From positions 33,348,001-33,412,000 of the forward strand of contig JAZBRS010000049.1 of assembly GCA_037176725.1 (NCBI GenBank): 64,000 nucleotides of DNA, read 5' to 3'. The notes beneath the pieces are model-generated. The model ran no database searches, was not told the DNA's origin, and was given only the letters and a program-made list of their open reading frames with translations. Positions 60,871 through 64,000 of this stretch are shown here, piece by piece. The number at the start of each line of letters is the position of its first letter. Position 1 is the first letter of the stretch. This DNA is from Posidonia oceanica. Taxonomy: Eukaryota; Streptophyta; Magnoliopsida; Alismatales; Posidoniaceae. A program made the translations under genes and the position numbers.

Positions 60871-63281
60871 TCATGGCATCCTGAAGAGGAGAAAACTTAC
60901 AACTTTTTGATCATCTCCTCCTGTGCATAAGTAGTCATCATTGGGAGCCACAGCAACCTGTAGTTTCAACAAAATACTATAATAAAATACATCCAACAAA
61001 AGCAACATTAATTTAAGTAATTTCAAATATGTCAGATAAGAGATAACAAACGCACAGTGTTAGCACATCGAGTATGGCTGAACAAATGCCTGACACAAGG
61101 TTGACCTAAAGTAACATCCCACATGGCAATGCTATAAAATCAAAGACGAAGATCATGTCAAGAATTAACATCAGCCAGACCACAGCCATTTAAAAGCATG
61201 TTCTTACCTCCCATCACCACTCACAGTAACAAGAACAGGCTCCTTTTGAAGCCATCGCGCATCATTAACACCTTGATCACCTTCATCGACATGCCTGAAT
61301 ATCGTAGGAAAATAAAGAAATAAAGCATCATTAATATCTTCACATTAATAGAAATCCCCTGTAGCGCAAATACAGCGTATATATCCCAATTTTCTGTTCG
61401 ATTTGGATTTTAAGAAATTTAATTCCGTGCAATTAAGTTAAACTAATTAAATTATATATAATTTACCTTCGTTTTTATATATAATGAGACTATCTTTATT
61501 TGGGGAAAAAGCAGGACACAACAACAAAAAGGAGAAAAAAGGGAACAGACAGAAAGATAGAAAACAAGAACCCCATTATTTGATTCATATGGAAGAGGGT
61601 TGGCGAGCTTGGAATTCAAAAGGCACTGATTTATTTATAAAAGTTGAAGGATTTTTATCCTAACCTTGACATCTAACTTACTCCTGATGTACTAGATTAT
61701 TGTGATTAGTTTGCTCAAGTTGTGATGACAGCTGACCAGACCATGCAGCAAATATTTCATGACTTTTGTGACCAATTTGCTCACAAACCGAAACTCAAAC
61801 ATCCTTGGGTTAAATTTGAAGGTGTTAGCTATACCCCACAGAGAGAGAGAGAGAAAGAGAGACTGTGTGTGTGTGTGTGATGACCCCACTAGTGTGTATA
61901 GTCCCACAACTCTTAGTCAGAAGTGATGAGTGGAGTCTATATAGTCATGAGCCTATACTAGAATACCTTACAGCTTACTCGTTTTGAACCATGTTGGTGG
62001 ATCATACTCATATTACTTTAAGATAGCAATGTCACGGACTTGTCACAAACTAGACCACACTAGTGGGCTTTGGCTCTTACGTGACATAGCAGCCAAGAGA
62101 GCGTCAACCAGCCAAAAGTGTGGGAAAATGAGAATACCTACACCACCTTATAATCTTGTCTTGGATCTTAACGAGAGCATCAAGAGTTTAAGTAGGGAAG
62201 AATGTCATGACTCTGCTAATGTATATAGTCCCATATCGCTTAATGAGAAGTAACAGATAAGAACTATATAGCCATAAGCTTACACTGGAATACCTTACAG
62301 CTTAAGCATTTTTCCGATGGTATGGAAATAGAAGGATTCTAATTTAAGTAGGTCATGAGCTATAGTCACGAATTGTGGGCCAAGCTGAGTAGGCCTTGGG
62401 CTCAGATCGTGACAAAGAATCTATGAGGATACTTATAGAAAACCTCATGTATATTGTACCTTATGTCTTTCCCTCTTGTACATGTATTCACCCCATCAGG
62501 GATTTGATGGAATAATACAGGATATTCTTGCTCTCTTCTATCACCTCTATCAATTGCTGCAAAAGGCATATATGCTCTTTAAAGGCACAGAAAAGTTAAG
62601 ACCATATTCATATTCCATGACTGAGGCTCCGCTTGAACTGCAGCTTTCAGCAAAAAACATTTTTCCAAAAAAAAAAAACATTTCCAAAAAAGTCTTCCTT
62701 CCATATTCTTTTTTTGAAAAACAGTGATCAACTTTTTTGTGATTTTGACCTAAAAAAGATGCTGACACAAAAACTGTAATATATAGCTTTTAACAAAACA
62801 CAAACTTCTGATTAAAAGCTGTAGTTTTAAATGGGCCTTGAATCAAAGGTCGTATCCAGATTTAAGTTGGATATAGTCATGCAGTTCCACAACCAATGAA
62901 ACCACATTTATATTCAGTATCAAACTAGAAATGATACATCAAGCATCACATGAAGCATGACAAAATATATAAAAATAATCACAATCCAGTTAAAGATAAA
63001 GCACTCTGTACTACAACAAAAATAATTGAGTATTTGATATGTGGTTATGGAAAAACTCACCCTGGAAGTTGGCCTGCATGTTCTGCAGTTGGCATTTGCT
63101 TGCCATGGCTCAAACAATGTAAAGGCTTAAGAGTACGCAACATATTAACAGAAGTGGAATTCTCTGAATGGAGACCTGTTTGATGTATGGGCATGAGTCG
63201 AGTATCCCACACCAAGGTGCTATTTGATGTACTTGAAGCATGGAAGTAGGTGCCACAACTGCTAAATGAAACAGAAGTCAC
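60871..63281 (-). CDS. WD40-repeat protein, C-terminal exons (partial)
   Basis: Four exons, right to left: 63061-63281, 61208-61294, 61056-61131 and 60957 down to at least 60903, or to a stop at 60871-60873. All visible introns are GT-AG and phases match. The product reads VTSVSFSSCGTYFHASS, LVWDTRLMP, then HVDEGDQGVNDARWLQ, VTVSGDGSIAMWDV and VAVAPNDDYLCTGGDDQKVV. The VWD and MWD ends plus GD..[IV] steps mark at least two WD40 blades, so it is a beta-propeller scaffold protein; I do not recognise the exact family. The gene starts beyond the right edge. The last exon has a strong donor (AAAGTT|GTAAGT), so either further exons exist to the left or the frame ends with SFLLFRMP and TGA. Nothing here shows a lesion. 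Confidence 0.8.
61836..61880. repeat. (GA)n(TG)n microsatellite
   Basis: AGAGAGAGAGAGAAAGAGAG followed by a TGTGTG run that merges with the start of the TRIM-like element's left LTR. Confidence 0.85.
61876..62414 (+). mobile_element. TRIM-like miniature LTR element in a WD40 intron
   Basis: Two similar direct repeats, 61876-62086 (211 bp) and 62203-62414 (212 bp), start TGTGATGACCCC / TGTCATGACTCT and end GTGACA. Both contain TATAGTCCCA and GAATACCTTACAGCTTA. The 116-bp interior has no coding capacity and ends in the purine tract AAGTAGGGAAGAA before the right repeat. This is the layout of a terminal-repeat retrotransposon in miniature. A target duplication was not found; the left flank is microsatellite. 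Confidence 0.7.
62625..62837. mobile_element. Possible MITE in the WD40 intron
   Basis: Imperfect terminal inverted repeats of about 23 bp (GGCTCCGCTTGAACTGCAGC against GGCCCATTTAAAACTACAGC in reverse complement) bound a 213-bp AT-rich stretch. Flanking 8-mers match at 5 of 8 only, so this is tentative. Confidence 0.3.
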
Positions 63282-64000
63282 CTGACACAAAATAGGAACA
63301 TATCTGGATTTTTTTTAGAAGTGGAGGATTAGGTAATCACTGATCTAAATTCAAAAAAAACTTAGAAACGTCTAAAGCTGCAAGTTGATCTGGATAGTGG
63401 GTGCAAGTTGTAGAAAAAAGTGCCACAAATACTTAACATTTCTATCATTATCATTCATCTGTTTTTTTTTTAACATTCGGCCTTATCGATGAAGGTATCA
63501 AAATTGCAAACAGGTGGTTATATTGCTGAGATCCAGTTATCATAACCCATTCATCTTAAGGTTCTAAATTTCAGTAAGTTTCACCCATAAACCTAAACAC
63601 TTCAATCAACCGCAAAATATCCAAAAATTATGAAATTAGAGCACATTGTAACCCATAGATTGGTTTTTTTTATTTCTTAAAAAAAGATCACCTACTCATG
63701 ACCTCAGCTACATTTTTATCATTACAAACTGGGAGTAAATAAAATGAATAAACTTCCAAAGCATAGCCAACAAGTATTACATAAGCATTTGACATCTCTC
63801 TCCAAATAGGTATGAAAGGAAAAACCCAGTACCCTGTTAGGATTGATATCTTACATTCTAGATTTAGACAACAAAAATGACACTATGTAGTATGTACATA
63901 TTGCCCCATTCAGCCCTTAATTGTTGCATACTATAAGGAAAATGAATAAACTTGGGTCAAATTGTAAACATTTGTATAATATGTTCAACATCTGCTTGTT
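63282..64000 (-). other. Upstream intron of the WD40 gene
   Basis: From the splice acceptor at 63282-63283 (TGTGTCAG) to the window edge I see no further WD40 exon; it is presumably intron. AT-rich, no repeats recognised. Confidence 0.5.

Noticed and set aside
1..64000. Integrated pararetrovirus, CRISPR array or prokaryotic-type defence system
   Set aside because: All reverse transcriptase traces sit in copia elements with LTRs, PBS and integrase; no viral movement or coat motifs, no CRISPR repeats, and the host is a plant.

Overview
This is a plant nuclear genome window. It holds spliced plant-type genes (a chloroplast-type M48 peptidase, a MAP65-like microtubule-associated gene, a WD40 protein) with GT-AG introns, set among Ty1/copia and Ty3/gypsy LTR retrotransposons, a LINE tail and small DNA transposons. 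An angiosperm is most likely. A monocot is possible (a CCHC plus DUF4283 type pseudogene recalls grass families) but I cannot fix the species. No tRNA, rRNA or CRISPR was seen. All family names come from recognition by eye, not a search.

Layout. 1-5110: two diverged copies of one gypsy-like repeat facing each other in a long inverted repeat, each carrying arrays of paired-hairpin modules. 5108-8857 (minus): decayed zinc-knuckle/DUF4283 coding remnant split by a solo LTR (5849-6963). 8858-11174: AT-rich DNA and a 5'-truncated LINE with an 18-bp target duplication. 11175-16883: old copia A (minus). 17227-22697 (minus): the one gene that reads as intact, an 8-exon, 343-residue M48 peptidase. 22698-24297: intergenic with a small tandem duplication. 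24298-32006: copia B (minus), whose 3' LTR holds another solo LTR. 32007-34173: intergenic. 34174-37328 (plus): MAP65-like pseudogene lacking its central exons.

37337-53222 is a nested tower: copia C landed 8 bp past the MAP65 stop codon; a chromovirus (40727-50489) sits in copia C; a ~770-bp DNA element with an 8-bp target duplication sits in the chromovirus gag (41893-47362); and the youngest element, copia D (42134-46830), sits in that. A separate hAT-like element (38007-39159) also sits in copia C. 53464-59646: copia E, almost wholly replaced by nested copia F (54515-59329). 60871-63281 (minus): C-terminal exons of a WD40 gene that continues beyond the right edge, with a TRIM-like miniature LTR element in an intron.

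How it fits together: the genes are unrelated housekeeping-type loci, and most of the window records transposon insertion. Target-site duplications and equal LTR lengths let the order be read: copia C LTRs differ by about 14%, copia B 10%, copia F 9.5%, copia D 3% (hand counts). Copia D and F share a 31-bp tandem repeat period in their GC-rich leaders, the least expected feature here.
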